DNA of 64,000 nt. Source: Allomyces macrogynus ATCC 38327 (lineage: Eukaryota > Blastocladiomycota > Blastocladiomycetes > Blastocladiales > Blastocladiaceae). The stretch covers positions 165,553 to 229,552 of the forward strand of contig GG745362.1 of the NCBI GenBank assembly GCA_000151295.1. Direction: 5' to 3'. The notes under the pieces are model-generated. The model did not search any database. It was not told the DNA's origin and worked only from the letters and a program-made list of their open reading frames with translations. Numbering within the stretch: the first letter of the stretch is position 1; each line of letters starts with the position of its first letter. Both the position numbers and the translations under genes were made by a program. Below, in pieces: positions 20,842 through 28,519 of the stretch.

Positions 20842-23157
20842 TCACTCGTCATCATCTGACAAATCCATGGCAGCAGGCCCTTGGTAAATCCAAAGGACCT
20901 CCCGATGTCCATTCTGCTGGACCCGCTTCTTTGCAAACAGTCGAGCATCACCACCTTGCTGTAGGTCAATGGCATCCCGAAGCATGACCCCAAACGCCGT
21001 CATTGACATGGTGTTGTTGCCAGGGAAACGCTTCTGCACGAACTTTAGGTAAATCTCATAGAGTTCAGCACAAGTCATTTGCTTTTCGACCTCAACAGCA
21101 CGCCCCGTTTCCATGAGATTGCGAGGAAAGCCGCCATACTCGACAAACTCCTGGAATAAGGCTGAAATGGGGTCAGCACTGGCTTCCACAATAGCATCAC
21201 GGTCCTCGTTTCGTGGGAAATCGGCCAAGTCCAGGTCACTGAGGTCGACGTTGCAAATGTACGTGAAAATCTTGTCGGCATTCTTCCGCACATATTCATC
21301 CAGCTGCTTGAAGTACTTGCGGTCACAGCGGCGCTTGTTTGACACGTTGAGAACAAAGACACGGCGCCCAGTCTTGGTCAGTGGCAGGATATTCTTGTTG
21401 TTGGATGCAATCATGAAGTTGTTGATGTTTTTGACTTCATAACGGCGCACACACTTTTCATTGATGATGGTGCGCGAGTCAGTGACCATGTTCTTGAACT
21501 TGTCAAAGGCAGCAAGACGCTCCTTGCCACTTGATGATGGCATTTCGTCAAACAAAACGAGGGACTTGTTCTCCAACTCAGAGTTGAACGTCCCAGACAA
21601 GAACTGAGCAGCGTTGTTAAGCGGGATGCAGAGCTTTGTGCCTAGCAGGTACTGGGAAATAGACTCGAACAAGAACCCCTTGCCAGCGCCTTCAAGGCCA
21701 GTCAAGGCAAGGGCGATGCCATTGGAAGTCCCACTCGTGAATAGCTCTTGCAACCACTTGAGAACGTATTTGAACTCTGTCTCGCGACTGCTGCAGATGA
21801 CTTCAAGGAGATAGTTCAGATATTCTGAAACATCCTCCCTGGGCACTTGGCAATTGAGGTTGGTGGCAGCAAATCCTGGGAAAGCATTGAAATACTCAAT
21901 GAACGTCTTGCTCGAGTAAGCCCCCCACTGTGGCTTGTAAAAGTCGAAAATGCGGCGCTTGACTGCAGGAGCACAACTCATGAATTGGTGACCCATGACC
22001 GTTGAAACGGTGGTTGGAGGCACATTCACACCCCACTCCTCATTCACAGACGGGCGGAAATAGTACCGGCCAACAGCAAGGTCCTTGCGCAGGAACTCGC
22101 CAACGTATTTCTGGAGCACCTTGCGCCACGACTCACGGTCCTCGGGGTCCTTGCAGCGAGAGAGGTGATGGAGGACTCGGTACGACCAATCTGAATCAAA
22201 GTCCTGGTCCTCGTCGATTTTCGCCTTCACAAACGCATCCACATCGTCACAATGCTCAGGAAACTCCTTTTGCTCGAGCTTGCCATCCGACTTGAGCTCC
22301 TTTTCAGCCCATTTGATGTCAAATCCGGTCCGTTCCATCGTGTGTTGGTAGAGCTTTTCAAGGAATTCCCCGTTCATCTGCTCATCCTTGACCACCATGA
22401 TGCCATCAAAGCAAAGAACACTTGGGACAATCCCATGGTCGCGGAAAAGCTCCACAGCCTCCATGAGGACAATGCTCTCGACTGCCTGGAACACATTGGC
22501 CATAACAGAACCCTTGTTGGGAACAGCAGTATACCGCTCCTTTGAGAACTTGACAATGGTCGGGTAGTCGGATGAAATCTGTGGGTACGCTACATCATAC
22601 ATGGTGTGGTGCATCTCCAACAGCTCAGGGTGGAGCTTGTTTGTAGAATGCTCATTGAAGAGAATCTTGAGAAAGTCGTGCTTGTCCTTGAGCTTGTACT
22701 TTGTCAGGGCCTCCTGTCGATTCTCAATGTACAAGTCAATGGCCTTGCACGAGAGGTTGTAGAATGACAAAATGCCCTTGAAAATCGAAGGAGCGGCAGC
22801 CACCATGTCGATATCCTGCAGAACGCCAGCAGCAAGGGCACCCCGGAAGTCCTTTTTCAGGCCTTGAAGTGAGATGCTTGTGGCATAGAGCCGGCCAAAC
22901 CGCTTCTCGTCATTCCGCTTCTTCCCCTTGAACGAGTACACGGTCTCCTTGCCATCACCATATGTTGAATTGAACAGCGTAAAATACGTCTTGAGTTTCT
23001 TCTTGATATCAGCCTGGACACCCGAGTGCTTCTGAATGAGGTCTTTCAGGACGTCCATGTTGATGAACTCCCGAAGAACAACCTGGCGCGAATCGTCCAA
23101 GAGCTTGTCGAGGCGAGCCATGGTTGCCTTGAGAGTAGCTGAAGCTGAGTTCTGCAT
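20842..23157 (-). CDS. TVpol - superfamily 3 helicase replication protein
   Basis: 771 residues. The N-terminal half matches the TVpol (transposon-viral polymerase, family-A-related) domain found in PLVs, virophages and Tlr elements: GRLYATSISLQGL (88-100), LQDIDMVAAAPSI (113-125) with the acidic motif DID, and CFDGIMVV (249-256), the His/Asp-type motif. The C-terminal half is an SF3 (D5-like) helicase: Walker A GLEGAGKG (487-494), Walker B LVLFDE (533-538), motif C NNFMIASNN (579-587) and an arginine-finger region GRRVFVL (597-603). It probably primes or copies and unwinds element DNA. The stop lies only 28 bp from the inner end of the left TIR. The upstream region is shared with the divergent zinc-binding gene. 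Intact. Confidence 0.85.
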   Translation of the reverse strand: MQNSASATLKATMARLDKLLDDSRQVVLREFINMDVLKDLIQKHSGVQADIKKKLKTYFTLFNSTYGDGKETVYSFKGKKRNDEKRFGRLYATSISLQGLKKDFRGALAAGVLQDIDMVAAAPSIFKGILSFYNLSCKAIDLYIENRQEALTKYKLKDKHDFLKILFNEHSTNKLHPELLEMHHTMYDVAYPQISSDYPTIVKFSKERYTAVPNKGSVMANVFQAVESIVLMEAVELFRDHGIVPSVLCFDGIMVVKDEQMNGEFLEKLYQHTMERTGFDIKWAEKELKSDGKLEQKEFPEHCDDVDAFVKAKIDEDQDFDSDWSYRVLHHLSRCKDPEDRESWRKVLQKYVGEFLRKDLAVGRYYFRPSVNEEWGVNVPPTTVSTVMGHQFMSCAPAVKRRIFDFYKPQWGAYSSKTFIEYFNAFPGFAATNLNCQVPREDVSEYLNYLLEVICSSRETEFKYVLKWLQELFTSGTSNGIALALTGLEGAGKGFLFESISQYLLGTKLCIPLNNAAQFLSGTFNSELENKSLVLFDEMPSSSGKERLAAFDKFKNMVTDSRTIINEKCVRRYEVKNINNFMIASNNKNILPLTKTGRRVFVLNVSNKRRCDRKYFKQLDEYVRKNADKIFTYICNVDLSDLDLADFPRNEDRDAIVEASADPISALFQEFVEYGGFPRNLMETGRAVEVEKQMTCAELYEIYLKFVQKRFPGNNTMSMTAFGVMLRDAIDLQQGGDARLFAKKRVQQNGHREVLWIYQGPAAMDLSDDDE

Positions 23158-23290
23158 TGTTCCTTACTTTTGGATGCAGAAAAAAAACGGGGGGAAGAGC
23201 ACAGTATTTATGCGTTTGAACGCATCGATAATATCGCCCTTTTGGGAATTGGTCGTTTTGCAAATTAAGTCTTGCGTTCGACTAATTGGC
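23158..23290. promoter_or_regulatory. Bidirectional early-type promoter region
   Basis: 133 bp between divergent starts of the replicase (-) and zinc-binding gene (+). It contains ATAAATA (minus sense, about 23204-23210), a palindrome ATGCGTT-TG-AACGCAT (23210-23225) and CGATAATATCG directly after. These are plausible TATA and operator elements. Confidence 0.5.
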
Positions 23291-24100
23291 ATGACCAAGA
23301 TGGAGGATATTCACCAAGTAAATGTCCAAGGTTTTCAATACTGGTGTGCTGTTCCTGAAAATCAGAATCCAAAGCTCTCAGTCCAGCGTTTGTACAGACG
23401 AATGTCGATTTTGACAAAGAAACCACTTTCAGAAATTGAAAGTGGTGTCAAGTTGAAAACGTTGCTGACAGGATTCAAACAAGTCGCACAATTCACTGAC
23501 CCAAGGTACAATTGTGATGATGATGAAAGCGAAATTGAGGGAGAAGATGAGGAAGAGGAGGTCCCACCACTCACATGTCTTTGCGGAAAACACATCCATC
23601 GCGTTTGGTTATTGAGCAACGGAGAAACCACGATTGGAATCGGGTCGAAATGCATTGAACGAATTGATGCAGCCATGGCAAACAAGGTTAACATGCAAAT
23701 CAAAAAGGAGAATCGGAAAACGTTCGATTGTGCCCCATGTGGAAAGCGACACCGAAAAGAGGACGGATGTCCACTTGAAAGAAAGCAAACTGTGAAAACA
23801 ACACAACCACCTCTTCCCACCCCGGAAATCCCAAGTACCCCACCACCACCCTACACTGAAGTAGCCCCATTGAAAAAGTGTGTGAAATGTGCAAAACCCA
23901 ATACCACAAAGTACTCGACTTGCATGTCATGTATTCAGCAAGCAAAACGCTGCATGGGAAATGGCTGCACAAAGCTCGTCTTCAACCCCAATCACAAGGT
24001 TTGTTACAACTGCCATCTCAAACAATCAGGCGCAACAAGACAATGTGCGTGCGGGCGATACATCAAAGGTGAATATACGCGATGCTTTGGCTGCAAGTAA
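23291..24100 (+). CDS. Cysteine-rich zinc-binding protein of the PLV
   Basis: About 269 residues from ATG 23291. Upstream in-frame Mets exist (23210) but lie closer to the divergent promoter. A middle motif CLCGKHIH...IGIGSKCIERI (C-x-C-G then G-S-x-C-I) is of a type I recall in many NCLDV and PLV proteins with a predicted zinc site. An acidic run (ESEIEGEDEEEEV) precedes it. The C-terminus has a series of Cys pairs (CVKC, CMSC, CMGNGC, CYNC, CACG, CFGC) expected to bind several zinc ions. Probable nucleic-acid-binding or regulatory protein; the exact role is unknown. Confidence 0.6.
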   Translation: MTKMEDIHQVNVQGFQYWCAVPENQNPKLSVQRLYRRMSILTKKPLSEIESGVKLKTLLTGFKQVAQFTDPRYNCDDDESEIEGEDEEEEVPPLTCLCGKHIHRVWLLSNGETTIGIGSKCIERIDAAMANKVNMQIKKENRKTFDCAPCGKRHRKEDGCPLERKQTVKTTQPPLPTPEIPSTPPPPYTEVAPLKKCVKCAKPNTTKYSTCMSCIQQAKRCMGNGCTKLVFNPNHKVCYNCHLKQSGATRQCACGRYIKGEYTRCFGCK

Positions 24101-24118
24101 ATCGATGATGCGTTTTTC

Positions 24119-24130
24119 TATAAATATTTA
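24119..24130 (+). promoter_or_regulatory. TATA-like box upstream of the tyrosine recombinase
   Basis: TATAAATATTTA about 40 bp before the ATG at 24167 and just after the stop of the zinc-binding gene. Confidence 0.5.
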
Positions 24131-24166
24131 TCTCACCCCCTCAGTAAAGTGACACTCATCAAAACA

Positions 24167-25399
24167 ATGTCGACCCCTACCTGCCAAGAGCTCATCAACC
24201 AGCACTGGGACGCTTTTCTCGAGAAGAAAAAGAACGACACTGCAAAGCTGGATGGATACAATCGCCTCTTCAAGTTCATGACAGACGAAAGCGTCGACGT
24301 TTTCAATGCTGGTGAAACCAAGCAGAAGCTGCAGAAATTGGAATCGCACAAGTTCGGAAATGCCAAGTACATGGCGGTTTGGGTCGGGTATTTGGCTCAG
24401 AATGGGGTCCCTGAGCTCACCGAACACACGCGCGAATATCTTATTTTCAAGGAGACCTTGAATAAGATGAGTGCCGAGAAGAACAAGCAGCAGACACTCC
24501 CCCACACTTTGCCTGAAGTCAAGGAAATTCTCGACAAATTCTCATCCGAGCTGCCAGAGAACAGGAGCCGTTCCAAGATTACGACCATTGCAGCACTCGT
24601 GCATGGATACATGGGCGTCCGAACCGACCCGTGCATGATTGTCAATGCAGAAACGCATGCAACTTTGCCCTTTGTCTCTCGCAATGGGCCTGCCATTGTC
24701 GTTCCAAAACCAACTGGCAAGGTCGCGGATAGCAGCTACAACAACAAGACATACCCCATTCACGCCATTCTTCACCAAGAGCTTTTGAAAATGTGTGCAC
24801 GAGGGCAAGAGCGCGGGCACACGTTCATGTTCCAGATTTCGCCCGACAACACATCAACTGAGCGCCGTAAAAACAGCTTTTCACAAGCAATCAAACGTGG
24901 ATACAAGTACATGGGGCTGGATTTGAATGTCAACAAGGCTCGACACGTGCATGCCAGTCACAATGCAGCAACAGCGACCAGTGCTGATGAGTTTATTCAA
25001 AATTCGCTCAAGATGCACCACGCTCCGACCACAGCGCTCGGGCATTATGTTCACGCAGTCGCATCCAGCAGCAACCAAGTTCCCGAATCGGTTCCCGAAT
25101 TGGTCGATGACGATTCAATGGACGTGTCGCTTGACGTGGAAATTGAGACTGTTCCTGACGAGGTCCAAGTGTCAAACCAGCTATTGCAACTTGCACTGGT
25201 GATGCTCGAGCAAAAGTCCACTTTTGCGTTGACATTCGATGGCCAGAAAGCGACGGTTACCCAGCATACAGGCCCCACTTGTAGTGCTCAGTTGCCGCAA
25301 TTTCTCGACCAAACACGAGGCATTATTTGGACTTGCATTTTGAATCGTATTCCATGCAATGTCATTCACACAAAGGATTGGGTGAGTTTGCAGTTGTAA
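24167..25399 (+). CDS. Tyrosine recombinase/integrase of the PLV
   Basis: 410 residues from ATG 24167 (context AAAACAATG). An earlier in-frame Met at 24149 is possible. The catalytic core is recognisable: box I GYMGVRTD (Arg about 152); box II ARHVHASHNAATAT (Arg-His about 259-260); and KMHHAPTTALGHYV (His about 284-285 and nucleophile Tyr about 294), the usual H-x20-30-Y spacing. The N-terminal 120 residues are helical (core-binding type) and a C-terminal extension of about 110 residues is acidic. Tyrosine recombinases are frequent in PLVs and catalyse site-specific integration or resolution. It sits directly upstream of a second integrase of a different family. Confidence 0.7.
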   Translation: MSTPTCQELINQHWDAFLEKKKNDTAKLDGYNRLFKFMTDESVDVFNAGETKQKLQKLESHKFGNAKYMAVWVGYLAQNGVPELTEHTREYLIFKETLNKMSAEKNKQQTLPHTLPEVKEILDKFSSELPENRSRSKITTIAALVHGYMGVRTDPCMIVNAETHATLPFVSRNGPAIVVPKPTGKVADSSYNNKTYPIHAILHQELLKMCARGQERGHTFMFQISPDNTSTERRKNSFSQAIKRGYKYMGLDLNVNKARHVHASHNAATATSADEFIQNSLKMHHAPTTALGHYVHAVASSSNQVPESVPELVDDDSMDVSLDVEIETVPDEVQVSNQLLQLALVMLEQKSTFALTFDGQKATVTQHTGPTCSAQLPQFLDQTRGIIWTCILNRIPCNVIHTKDWVSLQL

Positions 25400-25425
25400 A
25401 ATTTCTTTGTTGTTATTAATTGAAT

Positions 25426-26541
25426 ATGTACCCAAAAGAGGAGCCTTTGACGCCAGAGCAAAGCCAGTGGCTCAGCGACCTGTACTACAATAAAGGATGG
25501 GTTGGCACAGGAGTGAAACGGTTCTTTGATGCAGTCAGGGATTCATCCCCGCCCGGTCGAATCTACAGGCTTCAGGTGGAAAAGTGGCTCCGTTCTCAAT
25601 CAGTGTACCAGCAGTACATGCGTCCACAGCCAAGAACTGACATTCGGAGCACACACTCAGTAAAACCATTCAAGAACTGGCAAGTCGACCTTCTTGATAT
25701 GCAGAGTCGGTCGTATGCTCGATTCAATTACATTTTGACATGCATAGATATTGCAACCAAGTTTGTCATTTTGAAACCAGTGAAAAAAAAGGAGATGGAG
25801 ACTTTGAGAAAGATTTGGAATGGGATTATGAGGGAAAACCCGTTTATTCAACCAACCACTGTCCAATCTGACAATGGAAGTGAATTCAACAGGCTCTTGC
25901 AAGACCACGCTACAATCACGCATGTTAAAGGCAGGCCCGGCATCCCACAATCACAATCGGTTGTCGAAAGGATGAATGGCACAATTCGCAAAATGCTGAA
26001 TGCGTGGATGAGCGTCGAGGGAAACAAAAACTGGCCACAGCATTTGAAGACAATCCAGGACAATATCAACGCTTCAAAATCAGAAGCTACGAAAAAATCA
26101 CCAAACGAATTTTTGAAAATGTCAGAAAGTGACATTTCAAGCCATTTTGAAAAGGTGAATGCAGAACGTCGAATCCCAAAACAAGACACAGGAGTGCTTT
26201 TCAAAGTTGGTGACCGCGTTCGACTTCGACATGTCTGGAAAACGAGCATTGAGGGAAAAAATAAGCCTGCATGGTCGTCTGAGATTTACACAATTTCACA
26301 AGTTCGAAAGGGAGGAACTGGGACTGTCTCTGCGACCTCGTATAAACTAGATGGAAAAAGTGGTTTTTTCAGTCAATCGTATTTACAGCGCATTGAGACC
26401 GTGGAAGACCCGCCCATTCGTCCACCGTCTGAATCCATTCCTTCTATTCGTTCACCATCTGAACACATTCGTGGTCCTCCACCACTCAGAGAGAAATCAT
26501 CTCGAATTCGACGAGTCCCTGTTCGATTTGGGTTCGAGTGA
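25426..26541 (+). CDS. Retrovirus-like DDE integrase (rve)
   Basis: 371 residues. The integrase core has Asp88 (NWQVDLLDM), Asp149 (VQSDNGSEF) and Glu181 (SVVERMNGTIRKML), with 31 residues between the second and third acids, a little shorter than the retroviral 35. The C-terminal part has an SH3-like or chromo-like DNA-binding segment (FKVGDRVRLRHVW, then AWSSEIYTI) and an Arg/Pro/Ser tail. The N-terminus lacks an obvious HHCC finger. This family inserts Mavericks/Polintons with 5-6 bp duplications, which agrees with the GTTCA duplication and TG...CA ends here, so it is probably the enzyme that placed the element. Gene intact; the start is chosen as the first ATG. Confidence 0.88.
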   Translation: MYPKEEPLTPEQSQWLSDLYYNKGWVGTGVKRFFDAVRDSSPPGRIYRLQVEKWLRSQSVYQQYMRPQPRTDIRSTHSVKPFKNWQVDLLDMQSRSYARFNYILTCIDIATKFVILKPVKKKEMETLRKIWNGIMRENPFIQPTTVQSDNGSEFNRLLQDHATITHVKGRPGIPQSQSVVERMNGTIRKMLNAWMSVEGNKNWPQHLKTIQDNINASKSEATKKSPNEFLKMSESDISSHFEKVNAERRIPKQDTGVLFKVGDRVRLRHVWKTSIEGKNKPAWSSEIYTISQVRKGGTGTVSATSYKLDGKSGFFSQSYLQRIETVEDPPIRPPSESIPSIRSPSEHIRGPPPLREKSSRIRRVPVRFGFE

Positions 26542-26563
26542 ATGGTTTATACAATTGATTCGT

Positions 26564-27289
26564 TCAAAGCTTTTGTAATACAACGGTGCAGCTCACATTC
26601 GACGTGTTTGGAGCCCCACATCCTGACACGCTGAACGAGATGGTCTGTGATGTTGCCATGTAGCCGACCAAAACAAAACGCGATTTCAATGTTGTTGATG
26701 GGATTGTCCCACTGTGCTCCCACACCAAATCCAACGAACCGCGCGATGCACTATCCAAGACCGAAAACACATACGGCGTGCTTGCACCACTTGGAACAAC
26801 ACTCAATGAGACATGGACAGCATACATACCGCCATATGGCACTGTCAGCACACCATAGCTTGGCGAAGTCCACGCACTCCCTGAAATTGCGCTTTGGGTG
26901 AAATCTGTCACGTTGAAGGGACTAGAGTCGTTTGTGGCCTGCTGTGTTGTGGAAATGTTGTATGTCCATGTGCATTTGGTTGATGGGGCGCGAGTAGACA
27001 TTGTCATATACGACCCTCGAATCGACCCATTGACTTGCAACCGTTCACTTCCACTCGGAGCAGCCCCCACGGACAGATTGCCACCGTTGCAAATCTGAAT
27101 GCTGTTTGAATTGACTGTCGCAAGCTCACCATACCCGAGCGACCTATTGAAGGCAAAATTACACAGCTTTGTTCCATTTAAACACGTCAAATCAATATAC
27201 GACACGCCATTTGACCCTGACCCGGAATTGCATCGAAGTTCCAATCCTGCATTTGCACTGCTATAAATATAGCTACCACTTGTTGTCAT
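26564..27289 (-). CDS. Fibre/knob protein, C-terminal part
   Basis: 241 codons, beginning with ATG directly after the TGA of the preceding fibre part and in the same frame. The N-terminal region continues a phage-fibre style (SVGAAPSGSERLQVNGSI). The last 130 residues form a beta-rich domain with ITVPYGGMYAVHVSLSV-type strands (here VLTVPYGGMYAVHV) and a final CTVVLQKL strand, resembling C1q/TNF-like jelly-roll knobs used for host attachment. It converges with the integrase gene across a 22-bp gap. Either a separately translated knob protein or the natural end of one long fibre interrupted by a stop. Confidence 0.6.
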   Translation of the reverse strand: MTTSGSYIYSSANAGLELRCNSGSGSNGVSYIDLTCLNGTKLCNFAFNRSLGYGELATVNSNSIQICNGGNLSVGAAPSGSERLQVNGSIRGSYMTMSTRAPSTKCTWTYNISTTQQATNDSSPFNVTDFTQSAISGSAWTSPSYGVLTVPYGGMYAVHVSLSVVPSGASTPYVFSVLDSASRGSLDLVWEHSGTIPSTTLKSRFVLVGYMATSQTISFSVSGCGAPNTSNVSCTVVLQKL

Positions 27290-28144
27290 TCAGTTTGCGC
27301 CGATTCCGCCAGCAACTACCAGTGAACCCGTTGTTGAGCTTGTTGTAGGGGTGGTGTCCGAAATTCGAACCTGTCCGCCAACATAGACACTTTTCGAAAC
27401 CCCCATTCCGCCTGCCACAGTGAACGCGCCTGTCGCGCTGCTTGTGCTCTCAGTCGTGTTTGTGACGCTTGAGACTGACCCTGCAGCAATCATGCTGTTT
27501 GTGATTGCAACCCCAGTCAACTTTGAAAACGAAATGCCATTTCCAAGTTTCGAATTGGTCACACAATTGTCTGCAATTTTTGATGTTGAAATTGAGCCGT
27601 CAATCAACTTTGTTGTGCCAATCGAACTGTCAAAGAGCTTGCTGCCGTTCAGACTGCTCAGCTTAGTGTCATCAATAGTACCTGTAAGCATCTCGCTCGT
27701 AATTGCAATCCCAGTCAACTTTGAAAATGAAATTCCTGGTGCAATTTTTGAATTGGTCACAACACCATCAGAGAGCTTTGGTGTGGAAATCGAACCGTCA
27801 AAGAGCTTTGAGCCATTCAAAGTTGAAATTTTTGCATCATTCACTGAACTGTCTGCCAGCTTGTCAGTTGTGATACTTGATGGGGAAAGCTTTGAGCCAT
27901 TGAGTGATACGATTCGTGAGTCGTCAACAGCCTTCACCTGAAGCTTATCATCGACGACCTCGAGCGTTGTATTGTCCACATTTGCTGAAACAGTGCTGCC
28001 TGCCACACTCACCCCAGACCCATCACCAACACTGAACACAAGTCCACTTGACACGCTGGCAATGGCGTTGTCCACATACTCCTTTGAGACTACCGTTGTC
28101 CCACTCGTTGAAGTCGTCTCTGGCGTGTTGAAGATATTTTTCAT
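27290..28144 (-). CDS. Fibre/spike protein, N-terminal repetitive part
   Basis: 284 residues ending GGIGAN then TGA. It starts with a short head (VSKEYVDNAIASV, as in bacteriophage tail fibres) and continues with repeats of about 40-45 residues containing ISFSKLTG(I/V)AIT and LNGSKLFDSSI. Each repeat alternates SKI/TKL and DG/DS turns, expected to form a trimeric beta-helical shaft. The end, SSTTGSLVVAGGIGAN, is typical of a fibre linker that normally continues into a knob; the next frame-linked ORF supplies one. It is on the opposite strand to the rest of the capsid module and is divergent from the next gene with only a 30-bp gap. Confidence 0.62.
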   Translation of the reverse strand: MKNIFNTPETTSTSGTTVVSKEYVDNAIASVSSGLVFSVGDGSGVSVAGSTVSANVDNTTLEVVDDKLQVKAVDDSRIVSLNGSKLSPSSITTDKLADSSVNDAKISTLNGSKLFDGSISTPKLSDGVVTNSKIAPGISFSKLTGIAITSEMLTGTIDDTKLSSLNGSKLFDSSIGTTKLIDGSISTSKIADNCVTNSKLGNGISFSKLTGVAITNSMIAAGSVSSVTNTTESTSSATGAFTVAGGMGVSKSVYVGGQVRISDTTPTTSSTTGSLVVAGGIGAN

Positions 28145-28174
28145 TCCAGTATTTTAATATAATCATACAAAAAA
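28145..28174. promoter_or_regulatory. Compact divergent promoter, fibre / small gene
   Basis: Only 30 bp separate divergent ATGs. The sequence TTTTAATATAATC is TATA-like in both directions. Confidence 0.45.
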
Positions 28175-28411
28175 ATGGACGTGACCACTCCTGACATGAC
28201 CCTTGATGAATGGCGCGAGCATTTGGCGAATGGCAGCATGATACCCTGGTCGTGGTACGATAAGACTGACGAACAAAAAGAGGCCTGGTTGTTGAAGCGC
28301 GAGCGGAAATTCAAAAGATATGCCACGTCAAACCACGAGGAAGAACGTGCTGCAGCTGCACGCCGTCGAATTTACCAGAAATTGAACACCAAACGACGTG
28401 AAGGTACATAA
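28175..28411 (+). CDS. Small basic PLV protein, unknown
   Basis: 78 residues. The first 35 residues contain a TLDEWREHLANGSMIPW-type segment. The rest is a highly charged helix rich in Arg, Lys and Glu (EERAAAARRRIYQKL). Codon use matches the neighbouring viral genes. A DNA- or capsid-binding helper role is possible, but I recognise no family. Confidence 0.5.
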   Translation: MDVTTPDMTLDEWREHLANGSMIPWSWYDKTDEQKEAWLLKRERKFKRYATSNHEEERAAAARRRIYQKLNTKRREGT

Positions 28412-28490
28412 AAAGGTACAATTTTCGAAAAATGTACCTAAAAATCGAAAAATGTACCTAAAAGTGTACCAGAAAAGTGTACCAGTGTTC
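28402..28490 (+). promoter_or_regulatory. Iterated GTACC motif region
   Basis: At least five GGTACA/TGTACC elements spaced 15-20 bp (AAAGGTACA, AATGTACCTAAAA twice, AAGTGTACCAG twice) precede the Gln-rich gene. A TATA-like TCTATATTCT follows at about 28490. It looks like a cluster of binding sites in front of the virion operon. Confidence 0.5.
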
Positions 28491-28519
28491 TATATTCTCT
28501 GCTATTTCATAAACAACAC

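Noticed and set aside
20842..23157. Reading the 771-residue protein as archaeo-eukaryotic primase plus helicase (D5)
   Set aside because: The N-terminal motifs (LQDIDMV, CFDGIMV) fit TVpol better than an AEP primase. The SF3 helicase part is common to both, so some doubt remains.
23036..23290. Longer N-terminus for the zinc-binding gene, starting inside the replicase gene
   Set aside because: It would overlap the replicase start region on the other strand and leave no promoter. The residues added are not conserved-looking.
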